Shown here piece by piece: positions 14,471-21,231 of a stretch of DNA of 21,231 bases (position 1 is the stretch's first letter; the number at the start of each line of letters is the position of its first letter). The DNA comes from Bordetella parapertussis (GTDB lineage: Bacteria > Pseudomonadota > Gammaproteobacteria > Burkholderiales > Burkholderiaceae_C), in assembly GCA_945907335.1 (NCBI GenBank), contig CAMDSU010000008.1:1-21231 (forward strand), in the 5' to 3' direction. A program made the position numbers and the translations under genes. A model generated the notes under the pieces. That model worked only from the letters and a program-made list of their open reading frames with translations, made no database searches and was not told where the DNA came from.

Positions 14471-15256
14471 TCAAGACACCAGTTCGGCAGGTTCGCGGAT
14501 CAGTTGTTTGACAGGCAGAAAATCTAAGACTTGGTCCCAAAATACCAATTCAAGCGTGCCATCCATGTGCTCAACCAGGGCAGAGCGGCTTTCAACCCAA
14601 TCACCATCATTGCAATACAGAACATCTCCGATCATGCGAATTTCAGCCCTGTGAATATGACCACACACCACCCCTTGGTAGCCACGTTTCTGGGCCTCGT
14701 GTGCCACTGCATTTTCGAAGTCCGTCACGAAATTCAGGGCTTTCTTGACTTTCCCTTTTAAATACGCGGACAAAGACCAATAAGGCATGCCTAATTTGGC
14801 GCGTATGCGGTTGAAATGCCGGTTCAAACGCAAGGTCAACTCATACAAACTGTCGCCGACATAGGCCAGCCACTTGGCGTATTTCACCACTGCATCAAAA
14901 TAGTCACCATGTATCAACCATAGTTTGCGCCCATCTACGAGCGTATGTGAATATTCTTCACTGACCTCAATGCCACCGAAATGGTGTTCGACAAAATTCC
15001 TGGCGAACTCATCATGGTTGCCTGGTATGTACACCACCTTGCAGCCCTTGCGGACCCGTTTCAACAATTTTTGCACCACATCATTGTGTGATTGCGGCCA
15101 ATACCATTTACGGCGAAGTTGCCAGCCATCCACAATGTCGCCAATTAAATACAAAGAATCGCTGGTGTGAGATTTGAGAAATTCAAGTAAGGCGTCTGCT
15201 TGACATCCTGGTGTTCCCAAGTGCAAGTCAGATATAAACACAGCTCTGTAATGCAT
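14471..15256 (-). CDS. plcP: PlcP-like metallophosphoesterase (LpxH-related calcineurin fold)
   Basis: A predicted 261-residue calcineurin-like phosphoesterase. The five metal motifs are visible: SDLHLG (Asp10, His12), GDIVDGW (Asp40), GNHDE (80-83), HGDYFD (His116), and GHIHRAE near the C-terminal third. The stretch RRKWYWPQSHNDVVQKLL after the second motif is characteristic of the PlcP group rather than canonical LpxH. In rhizobia and marine bacteria PlcP removes the phosphorylated head group from PC or PE during phosphate limitation, leaving diacylglycerol. Genome pipelines often label this group UDP-2,3-diacylglucosamine diphosphatase, and that role remains an alternative. AGGA lies 5 nt before the ATG at 15256; longer starts upstream lack support. 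It heads a two-gene unit with lplT. Confidence 0.8.
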   Translation of the reverse strand: MHYRAVFISDLHLGTPGCQADALLEFLKSHTSDSLYLIGDIVDGWQLRRKWYWPQSHNDVVQKLLKRVRKGCKVVYIPGNHDEFARNFVEHHFGGIEVSEEYSHTLVDGRKLWLIHGDYFDAVVKYAKWLAYVGDSLYELTLRLNRHFNRIRAKLGMPYWSLSAYLKGKVKKALNFVTDFENAVAHEAQKRGYQGVVCGHIHRAEIRMIGDVLYCNDGDWVESRSALVEHMDGTLELVFWDQVLDFLPVKQLIREPAELVS

Positions 15257-15398
15257 ACATTTCCTGATGATGGTTGATGCAAAGCAATAGGCCTGATGCA
15301 CATATTTGCTATAAGACAAGCATAAATTCGGCATATGACTAATTGATGAAATTGGCGATAGGATTGCGCACAACATCTCATTCAACCCAAGCACACCT

Positions 15399-16190
15399 AT
15401 GATCGTCAAACAAATTTGGACGGCCAATGCCTATAGAAATTTCAATTACTTACTAGCTTGCGGGCAAACCGGCGAAGCACTGGCCATTGACCCGCTAGAC
15501 AGTGCGCGTTGTTTGCAAACTGCAAAAGAGCAGGGCTGGGAGATCACCCAAATATTGAACACCCACGAGCACTTTGACCATATCGGTGGCAATCAAGATA
15601 TTGTTCAAGCCACTGGCGCCAAAGTGTTGGCCCATGCAAAAGCGGCGTCCGCCATCCCTGGGATGTTTCGTGGTTTGCTTGCGGGTGATGTCGTCAAGGT
15701 AGGAAAGACAGTGGAACTTGAAGTGCTCGACACGCCTGGCCACACCATGTGCCATGTGTGTTTGATGGCACATACCGACCAACCCGCTTTGTTTTCAGGC
15801 GACACTTTGTTCAATGCTGGTGCCGGCAACTGTCACAACGGTGGCAATATCAAAGCATTGTTTGAAACATTTAGCCAGCAATTGAATCGCTTGCCCGCCA
15901 GCACTCGAATTTTTCCTGGTCACGATTACATCGAAAACAATTTGCGCTTCACGCTTAACCGTGAGCCTGACAACCAAGTGGCTGCCGATTTGATGCAACA
16001 AGTCACTGGCCAAGATGTCAATCATGCGCATGTCACTACCTTGCAAACCGAGCGCGACATCAATACATTTTTCAGACTGGACCAGGCCAGCGTCAAAGCG
16101 CAATTGCGTGTGGATTTTCCCGAGTTGCCCGCCGACATCAGTGATGAAACGGTATTCACCAAATTGCGCGAATTGCGAAACCGTTGGTGA
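15399..16190 (+). CDS. Metallo-beta-lactamase-fold hydrolase, hydroxyacylglutathione hydrolase-like
   Basis: A predicted 263-residue cytoplasmic enzyme with the binuclear metal site of the family: THEHFDH (His56, His58, Asp60, His61), TPGHT near residue 113, SGDTLF near 133, and PGHDY near 172. Overall layout and length match glyoxalase II (GloB), which hydrolyses S-lactoylglutathione. However, the segment after SGDTLF is NAGAGNCHNGGN in place of the usual GCGR-FEG, a variant seen in GloB-like relatives of less certain substrate. The C-terminal part (LRELRNRW) is still GloB-like. No clear ribosome-binding site precedes the ATG. It is divergent from the PlcP-like gene across 142 bp and ends 6 nt from the stop of gntR, tail to tail. 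Confidence 0.82.
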   Translation: MIVKQIWTANAYRNFNYLLACGQTGEALAIDPLDSARCLQTAKEQGWEITQILNTHEHFDHIGGNQDIVQATGAKVLAHAKAASAIPGMFRGLLAGDVVKVGKTVELEVLDTPGHTMCHVCLMAHTDQPALFSGDTLFNAGAGNCHNGGNIKALFETFSQQLNRLPASTRIFPGHDYIENNLRFTLNREPDNQVAADLMQQVTGQDVNHAHVTTLQTERDINTFFRLDQASVKAQLRVDFPELPADISDETVFTKLRELRNRW

Positions 16191-16198
16191 GTTTTTTT
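16156..16198 (+). terminator. Candidate intrinsic terminator made from the end of the hydrolase gene
   Basis: TCACCAA at 16156-16162 pairs with TTGGTGA at 16184-16190, which includes the stop codon. A run of seven T follows at 16192-16198. The loop is long (21 nt) and AT/GC mixed, so the hairpin is modest. The T run also supplies part of the gntR stop codon on the other strand. Confidence 0.35.
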
Positions 16199-16853
16199 AG
16201 CTGGTGCTGAGTCGAGAAATGATGAAGCTGGCGGCTTCTGTGATGTGTTGTCTGGCTTTGGTCTCTGCGGCGTCGCCATCGCCATCGATGATGATTTGCA
16301 GCAACTCTTCGTGCTGATGCCAGATGTCTCTGGGTTTTTCATCCATCATCAGCACTTCACCCATGACACGTTGCGTGTAAGTCCAATGGGTGTCCATGGT
16401 TGGCGCAATCAGCAAGTTGTCAGACAGGCCATACACAAAATGGTGAAACGCCATGTCGGTGCTGATCAATTCAGTGACTGATCCTTTTTTGACGGCTTTT
16501 CTGCCTTTTTCAATCAAAGCCTCGCCTTGAGTGCGCGCGGTTTGTGAATTGTTTTCAGCGGCTTTGCGAAATGCCAAGCCTTCAAGCACAGCACGTATTT
16601 CATACATTTGGCGAATGTAGTCTGGGTCAAGTGGCGCCACGATCAAGCCGCGCCCGGGCGCATCTCGCAATAAACCTTGGTTTCTTAATAGCAAAAGTGC
16701 TTGCTGTATGGGTTGTCTAGAGACCCCTAGCTCAGCTGCGATGTGCTCTTGAATGATGCGGGTACCGGGTGCCAATTTTCCGGACGAAATTTCTTGCAGA
16801 ATAGCTTCGTGGACTTGTTCGACCAGATTGGGTTGTACAGCAATTATTTTCAT
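16197..16853 (-). CDS. GntR-family transcriptional regulator, FadR/FCD subfamily
   Basis: A predicted 218-residue regulator. The N-terminal winged helix-turn-helix spans about residues 10-75: AILQEISSGKLAPGTRI, then EHIAAELGVSRQPIQQALLLL, then a GLI-V wing. The C-terminal all-helical FCD domain has the pattern MYEIRAVLEGLAFR, an internal DMAFHHFVY, and a late HEELLQII with QHI, whose Asp and His residues usually bind a metal and a carboxylate ligand. Such regulators sense small carboxylic or acyl metabolites and usually repress. It lies 39 nt downstream of the TPP-enzyme gene on the same strand, so it is probably co-transcribed and may control its own operon through the palindrome near 18667. 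Confidence 0.9.
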   Translation of the reverse strand: MKIIAVQPNLVEQVHEAILQEISSGKLAPGTRIIQEHIAAELGVSRQPIQQALLLLRNQGLLRDAPGRGLIVAPLDPDYIRQMYEIRAVLEGLAFRKAAENNSQTARTQGEALIEKGRKAVKKGSVTELISTDMAFHHFVYGLSDNLLIAPTMDTHWTYTQRVMGEVLMMDEKPRDIWHQHEELLQIIIDGDGDAAETKARQHITEAASFIISRLSTS

Positions 16854-16892
16854 CGTGTCACTTTGTGATTCGTCTGCAATCAGGCGTTCAGT

Positions 16893-18623
16893 TCATGCCA
16901 TGTCACGCCATTTCCGCTCTTGATCATCCCATGCCGCCAAGGCTTGCAGATCAGGAACCCACGCAAGACCAGACTTGGCATCTGAGGATTCTGCCTCAGG
17001 CGTCACCAGCACATCCAGTAGCGCTGGAAGGTTTTGCATGGCCAATGCCAAAGCCGCAGGCAAGTCTTCGGCTTTTTCAACACGTTGTGCATGCATGCCA
17101 AAGGCACGTGCCATGGCGGCATGGTCCGCAAACTGCAATTGTGTGCCCACTACTTTGCCGTGGTTTTGTTGCTGGTCTCTGACTTCAATCGCCCAAGAAC
17201 CATTGTTGGCGACAATGATCAACACTGGGGCTTTGTGTCGCACAGCCGTGTCAATTTCCATCGCATTGAATCCAAATGCGCCGTCTCCGGTAACCACCAC
17301 CACTGGCCGCTCAGGGCAGGCCAAGCTGGCAGCAACACCAAACGGCGTGCCCACACCGATGCACCCCAAAGGCCCCGGATCAAGGTAGGCATCTGATTGC
17401 AAACCTACTCGCGCAAAGCTTAAAAAGTCACCGCCATCAGCCACCACCACAGCATGCTGCGGCAGCACATCTTGCACAGCCGCCAACACTTTATTGGGAT
17501 GCATCAATCCATCAGAACCATTGGCCGCTTGCGCCATGCTGAGCTTGAGCTTGTCGGCGCGTGCCAGATGTTGTTGTCGCAAGCCTTTGAGCCAGTCCGA
17601 ATCAGCATGCGGTTTCATAGAGACAGCTGCATCGCAAATGGCTTGAAGCGTTTGCGGCACGCTGGCGAGCAGTTCCACTTCGCCACGGCGGTTGTCCCGC
17701 AACTCGGCGCTGTTGTCAGCGATTCGCAGAAAACGAGCCTGTCCAAACACGGCAGGGGAACCATAGGCGAGTTGGAAATCCAGTTTGCGCCCGATGGTCA
17801 CCACCACATCGGCTTGGCCCATGACATTGCCGCGCATGGCAGCCACCACGCTGGGATGGTCAGGCGGCACCAGTCCACGGCTTTCGCCCGTGTCCAAGTA
17901 AGCAGCACCAAGCATGGTCAGCAGTTGTTGCAAGGGGGCAGACGCAGCTTTGGCGCCTCTGCCAGAAATAAACAGTGGTCGCTTGGCTTGCCACAGCAAG
18001 TCCACGGCAGCGTCAATATCGGAGGGTGCAGGCAAGGTAACAGGCCCGGTGATGCGCTTGAAATGTTCCGTCAACAAGACGGCTGCAGGGGGAGAACTGC
18101 GCAATACATCGACAGGAAAGTCTACGTAAACCGGTCCGGGTTCATTGCCTTGCCCAAATGCGCGGCAGGTTGCTTCGTTCAAGGTGGCCAAGGCCAGGGC
18201 GGGATGGCGCACGGTTCTTGCCATGCGCGTGATGGACGCTACCAATTCGGTATGCACCATGTCTTGCAAAGCGCCGCGGTGCTCTTGCGCCATGGGTGGT
18301 GTGCCGGAAATCACCAGCACAGAGGCGCGCGACACATGCGCATTGGCAATGCCGGTCATGGCGTTTGTCACACCGGGCCCAGCGGTGACCAGCGCCACTC
18401 CCAAGGTGCCTGTCAAATCAGCCTCGGCATGCGCCATATACACGGCTGCGCGCTCGTCTCTGACATCAATGATGCGGATGCCTTGTGCATCCAGCGCCAT
18501 CCAAATCGGCATGATGTGACCGCCACACAAACCATAGACCCGCTGTACCCCTTGTGATTTCAAAAATCGGGCAATGACGTAGGCCACCGAATCGTGCTTG
18601 TTGCTAATTAGTTGGGAATTCAT
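16893..18623 (-). CDS. Thiamine-diphosphate-dependent enzyme, acetolactate-synthase-like
   Basis: A predicted 576-residue protein with the three-domain TPP-enzyme layout. The N-terminal Pyr domain has YGLCGGHIMPIW (30-41) and the catalytic Glu57 in RDERAAVYMA. A central Rossmann-like domain includes ARFLRIADNSAELRDNR. The C-terminal PP domain has the TPP-binding GDG (446-448) and NN (473-474). Family members include acetolactate synthase, 2-hydroxyacyl-CoA lyase, oxalyl-CoA decarboxylase and benzoylformate decarboxylase. A divergent acyl-CoA ligase and a GntR/FCD regulator favour a catabolic decarboxylase or lyase over branched-chain amino-acid synthesis; no small ilvH-type subunit is present. 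The substrate cannot be read from sequence. The ATG at 18623 is preferred over an upstream TTG at 18641. Confidence 0.85.
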   Translation of the reverse strand: MNSQLISNKHDSVAYVIARFLKSQGVQRVYGLCGGHIMPIWMALDAQGIRIIDVRDERAAVYMAHAEADLTGTLGVALVTAGPGVTNAMTGIANAHVSRASVLVISGTPPMAQEHRGALQDMVHTELVASITRMARTVRHPALALATLNEATCRAFGQGNEPGPVYVDFPVDVLRSSPPAAVLLTEHFKRITGPVTLPAPSDIDAAVDLLWQAKRPLFISGRGAKAASAPLQQLLTMLGAAYLDTGESRGLVPPDHPSVVAAMRGNVMGQADVVVTIGRKLDFQLAYGSPAVFGQARFLRIADNSAELRDNRRGEVELLASVPQTLQAICDAAVSMKPHADSDWLKGLRQQHLARADKLKLSMAQAANGSDGLMHPNKVLAAVQDVLPQHAVVVADGGDFLSFARVGLQSDAYLDPGPLGCIGVGTPFGVAASLACPERPVVVVTGDGAFGFNAMEIDTAVRHKAPVLIIVANNGSWAIEVRDQQQNHGKVVGTQLQFADHAAMARAFGMHAQRVEKAEDLPAALALAMQNLPALLDVLVTPEAESSDAKSGLAWVPDLQALAAWDDQERKWRDMA

Positions 18624-18655
18624 CGGGTTTTTTCTTTGCAAATAAACAAGGGAAT

Positions 18656-18689
18656 ATACTATATGAATTCTGAATTCAGAATACTATAT
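18656..18689. promoter_or_regulatory. Composite operator: 16-bp palindrome flanked by 9-bp direct repeats
   Basis: A perfect 16-bp palindrome, ATTCTGAA joined to TTCAGAAT, occupies 18667-18682. ATACTATAT occurs at 18656-18664 and again at 18681-18689, so the direct repeats overlap or border the palindrome. The block lies between the divergent TPP-enzyme and acyl-CoA synthetase starts, 33 nt from the former and 49 nt from the latter. It is the natural binding site for the GntR/FCD regulator encoded downstream of the TPP gene, and the AT-rich repeats may also carry -10 elements. Confidence 0.6.
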
Positions 18690-18737
18690 TCGCTCTTGTG
18701 ATGCAATTATTTTTTCAAAACCTTAGAACACCCTGAC

Positions 18738-20297
18738 GTGAAGCAGCTTTTCAACATTTCAGACATGGTCCGCACACACGCGCGCTTGCGGCCGCACGAC
18801 ATTGGGGCGATGGATTCGCGCCGCAGCCTGAGTTTTGCCCAATGGAACCAGCGTGCAGATTTGCTGGCGGCGGGTTTGCTGTCGCAAGGCTTGAACCCGG
18901 GTGACCGGGTGGCGGTGCTCGCACACAACTGCATCGAATGGATGGAGATATATGTGGCGCTTGCACGTGCAGGCCTGGTGGCCTTACCCATCAACTTCAG
19001 GTTGGTCGGCCATGAAATTGCCTATATCTTGGCTGATGCACAGGCTACGGCTTTGCTTTGCACCGCTTTGTTACAGGACAAGGTGCTGGACATCTTGCCC
19101 GAACTGGGCTTGAAAGCTTGTGTGCAAATGGGTGGCACCACGCATGCAGGTTGGTTGGACTATGAAGGCTTGATGACGCAGGCGTCATTGCCTGCACAGT
19201 GGCCACAGGTGCAACCCAAAGACACCTGTGCACTGATGTACACCTCGGGTACCACGGGCAAGCCCAAAGGTGCGATACGCAGCCACGAGGCCAGCACCTT
19301 GATCGCTTACGCCACAGCCATGGAAATGGGCTTTACAAAAGAAGACAAAGCTTTGCTGGTCATGCCTTTGTGCCATGCCAACTCACTGTATTTTGCCAAC
19401 ACATTCATGCACTTGGGTGCGTGTATCGTGATCGATGACAGTGCGAGCTTTGACCCCGCACGGGTGATGGAATGCTTGAGCAGTCACAGCATCACGTTCA
19501 CCTCGCTGGTGCCAACACACTACATCATGATGTTGGCGCTGTCGGCAGACAACACGCGTCAATTCGCCACAGGCAGTGTGGCCAGGTTGTTGATTTCATC
19601 TGCACCTGCAAATGAAAGCCTCAAGCGCGATATCCAAAAACTTTTCCCCAACGGCCAGTTGTATGAGCTCTATGGTTCCACCGAAGCCGGTTGGGTGACC
19701 TTATTGCGACCTGAAGATCAACTCACCAAATTGGGCTCAGTGGGACGTGAATGGGCGGGCAGTGGGCCGATCAAGATCATGGATGAACACAGGCAAGAAG
19801 TCGCAGACGGTGAAATTGGCGAGTTGTACTCATGCACGCCCTATGCGTTTGAAGGATATTGGAATGCGCCTGAAAAAAACCAGCAAGCCTATTCGGGCGC
19901 ATGGTGTTCGGTGGGTGACATGGCGCGCCGTGACCCAGACGGATTTATTTGGTTGATGGACCGCAAAAGCAACATGATCATCAGCGGCGGCGAAAACATT
20001 TATCCGTCTGAAGTTGAATCGGTGCTGGCGGGGCATCCAGCCGTGCAAGAAGTGGCCGTCATTGGTGTGCCGCACGACAAATGGGGCGAAACCGTGCAAG
20101 CCGTGGTGGTGCTCAAAGCCCATGCGAATTGCCATGAGGACGACCTCAAGCAGTGGTGCAAGCAGCAACTTGCAGGCTACAAACAACCTCGGGTCATTCG
20201 CTTCATGAAATCTGCAGATATGCCCAGAACCGCAACTGGCAAGATTGTTCACCGCCGATTAAAAGAACAATTTATAAGTAAAACCTCGCCTCTGTGA
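18738..20297 (+). CDS. AMP-forming acyl-CoA synthetase
   Basis: A predicted 519-residue ANL-superfamily ligase that activates a carboxylic acid as an acyl-adenylate and then as a CoA thioester. The P-loop-like motif YTSGTTGKPKG is at 168-178. YELYGSTEAG follows, then SVGDMARRDPDGFIWLMDR, the hinge KSNMIISGGENIYPSEVE, and the catalytic Lys502 in RTATGKIVHRR. The length is typical of medium-chain or aryl-CoA ligases. It starts with GTG at 18738 and has no strong ribosome-binding site; an ATG at 18765 is a less likely start because the aligned N-terminus (FNISDMVRTHARLRP) begins earlier. It is divergent from the TPP-enzyme gene across the operator, and its stop is 5 nt before the histidine-kinase start. 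Acyl specificity is unknown. Confidence 0.9.
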   Translation: MKQLFNISDMVRTHARLRPHDIGAMDSRRSLSFAQWNQRADLLAAGLLSQGLNPGDRVAVLAHNCIEWMEIYVALARAGLVALPINFRLVGHEIAYILADAQATALLCTALLQDKVLDILPELGLKACVQMGGTTHAGWLDYEGLMTQASLPAQWPQVQPKDTCALMYTSGTTGKPKGAIRSHEASTLIAYATAMEMGFTKEDKALLVMPLCHANSLYFANTFMHLGACIVIDDSASFDPARVMECLSSHSITFTSLVPTHYIMMLALSADNTRQFATGSVARLLISSAPANESLKRDIQKLFPNGQLYELYGSTEAGWVTLLRPEDQLTKLGSVGREWAGSGPIKIMDEHRQEVADGEIGELYSCTPYAFEGYWNAPEKNQQAYSGAWCSVGDMARRDPDGFIWLMDRKSNMIISGGENIYPSEVESVLAGHPAVQEVAVIGVPHDKWGETVQAVVVLKAHANCHEDDLKQWCKQQLAGYKQPRVIRFMKSADMPRTATGKIVHRRLKEQFISKTSPL

Positions 20298-20302
20298 ATA
20301 GA

Positions 20303-21231
20303 ATGTCAACTCACTCTAAAGTAGTTGGCCCAATGAAGTTAAACAAACCTTTCACGGATTTATTTTCAGTAGCAGCCTTAACAGTTTTATTTGGTTTAGT
20401 GGCTAGCCGGTGGGAACTGTCAGAGCATATTGTTGAATACAGCCATGTGTATGAACACATTGAGCTAGACGAATGGCCTTTTTCTTTTTTGGTGTTGGCT
20501 ATCGGTTTGGCTTGGTATTCATGGCGGCGTAACGCAGAGGCCAATGCGGAAATAAAAGAGCGCATCCGGTCTGAGCAGCGTGTGCAGGAATTGCTTCGCC
20601 ACAACAGCGATTTAACGCAGCGGCTTTACACCGCCCAGGAAGATGAACGACGTGCACTAGCGCGTGAATTGCACGATGAAATGGGGCAGACCTGCACCGC
20701 TATCCGTACAGAAGCTGCGGTGCTTGGTATGGGAAAAATGGATGCGCAAGGCATCGGTCAATGTGCACAACGCATTGCCCAATCTGCCCAGCAGTTGTCA
20801 GAAATCACGCGCCATATGCTGCAGCAATTGCGCCCCATGGTGCTCGACAGCATGGGCTTGTCCGATACGGTGTTGGCGCAATGCCAGCAATGGCAAACCA
20901 GCACACGTGTCGTTTGCGATTGCGAGGTTGATCCGCTGCCTGACCCGTTATCGGATTACTTGTGTGTCACCATCTACCGATTGGTGCAAGAAGGCTTGAC
21001 CAACGTGGCCCGCCATGCAAATGCAACACGGGTCATTGTGAAATTGCTTGTGTCAGAGTCGGGTGAGCTGTTGCTGTCCATACAGGACAATGGCCGTGGC
21101 ACGCCTCTCAATGATGCTTCGCAAAAAGGTTTTGGTGTGTTGGGCATGCAAGAAAGGGTGGCCAGTGTGAAAGGTGAATTCAACTGGCATTCCAAAGAAA
21201 ACCAAGGCGTTCATATTCGTATCAAATTGCC
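20303..21231 (+). CDS. Sensor histidine kinase, NarX/UhpB-like (HisKA_3), cut by right window edge
   Basis: The frame starts with ATG at 20303 (or 20333) and is still open at the last base, giving at least 309 residues. Two short membrane helices lie at about residues 19-36 and 58-74, separated by a small acidic periplasmic loop. A coiled linker leads into the HisKA_3 dimerisation domain with EDERRALARELHDEMGQ, where His124 is the phosphorylation site. The HATPase domain follows, with EGLTNVARHANAT (N box, Asn234) and DNGRG (G1 box, Asp262), and GFGVLGMQERV as the next G box. This class pairs with LuxR-type (NarL) response regulators, expected just to the right of the window. The very small sensor loop suggests it may sense a membrane or cytoplasmic cue. 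The 5-nt gap after the acyl-CoA synthetase indicates one operon. Confidence 0.9.
   Translation, partial: MSTHSKVVGPMKLNKPFTDLFSVAALTVLFGLVASRWELSEHIVEYSHVYEHIELDEWPFSFLVLAIGLAWYSWRRNAEANAEIKERIRSEQRVQELLRHNSDLTQRLYTAQEDERRALARELHDEMGQTCTAIRTEAAVLGMGKMDAQGIGQCAQRIAQSAQQLSEITRHMLQQLRPMVLDSMGLSDTVLAQCQQWQTSTRVVCDCEVDPLPDPLSDYLCVTIYRLVQEGLTNVARHANATRVIVKLLVSESGELLLSIQDNGRGTPLNDASQKGFGVLGMQERVASVKGEFNWHSKENQGVHIRIKL

Noticed and set aside
17454..18557. Plus-strand open frame (367 codons) opposite the TPP enzyme
   Set aside because: It is fully antisense to a well-supported TPP-enzyme gene in GC-rich DNA and has an unnatural His/Gln/Arg-rich composition with no family motif.
1..21231. CRISPR arrays, rRNA genes and complete tRNA genes
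   Set aside because: I saw no regularly spaced repeats, no rRNA-like sequence and no cloverleaf-compatible tRNA in the intergenic regions. The only tRNA-like sequence is the short 3'-end remnant at 284-297.

Overview
The window looks like a chromosomal segment of a betaproteobacterium, probably Burkholderiales and perhaps close to Comamonadaceae. This rests on protein style and gene content (MipA/OmpV porin-like protein, stand-alone LplT, ArsC with an AqpS-like channel, and a GntR / TPP-enzyme / acyl-CoA ligase cluster). It is an inference, because no rRNA or other marker gene is present. Base composition is moderate, with clearly GC-richer DNA in roughly 16.9-20.3 kb. Genes are dense, strands alternate often, and the longest stretch without a gene is about 280 bp.

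Layout. (1) Positions 1-300 hold the 5' end of a P4-type tyrosine integrase, read leftward off the window. About 155 bp upstream of its start is a 14-nt sequence resembling the 3' end of a tRNA-Ser gene, which suggests the end of an integrated island. (2) 410-1771 (minus) is a two-gene unit for exported proteins: an unknown Cys-containing secreted protein and a MipA/OmpV-family outer-membrane protein. (3) 2018-3165 is an arsenic pair, arsenate reductase plus an AqpS-like aquaglyceroporin, with no arsR in view. (4) 3292-5504 is a periplasmic phospholipid-turnover unit: CDP-diacylglycerol pyrophosphatase, a small cupin-like protein, and a secreted glycerophosphodiester phosphodiesterase. (5) 5601-7024 holds polyphosphate kinase 2 and a convergent SixA-type phosphatase. 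(6) 7164-15256 is an envelope-lipid region: UDP-glucose dehydrogenase, a GT4 glycosyltransferase, a His-rich membrane protein, a membrane-anchored class III aminotransferase, phosphatidylserine decarboxylase, the lysophospholipid flippase LplT, and a PlcP-like metallophosphoesterase. (7) 15399-16190 is a GloB-like metallo-beta-lactamase-fold hydrolase. (8) 16197-end is a catabolic module: a GntR/FCD regulator and a TPP-dependent enzyme on the minus strand, and a divergent acyl-CoA synthetase followed at once by a sensor histidine kinase that is cut by the right edge.

How they may work together. Regions 4-6 share the theme of phosphorus and phospholipid economy. PlcP-type enzymes can strip phospholipid head groups to diacylglycerol, a GT4 enzyme could glycosylate that diacylglycerol, and Ugd would supply UDP-glucuronate if a uronic-acid glycolipid is made. 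PSD and LplT handle PE synthesis and lyso-PE recycling, GDPD and Cdh salvage phosphorus from lipid fragments, and PPK2 handles polyphosphate. The aminotransferase and the His-rich membrane protein, which meet tail to tail, are the least explained members and the best candidates for an undescribed lipid-modifying step. Two strong palindromic sites, at 9888-9907 and 18656-18689, sit in divergent promoter regions and are likely operators.
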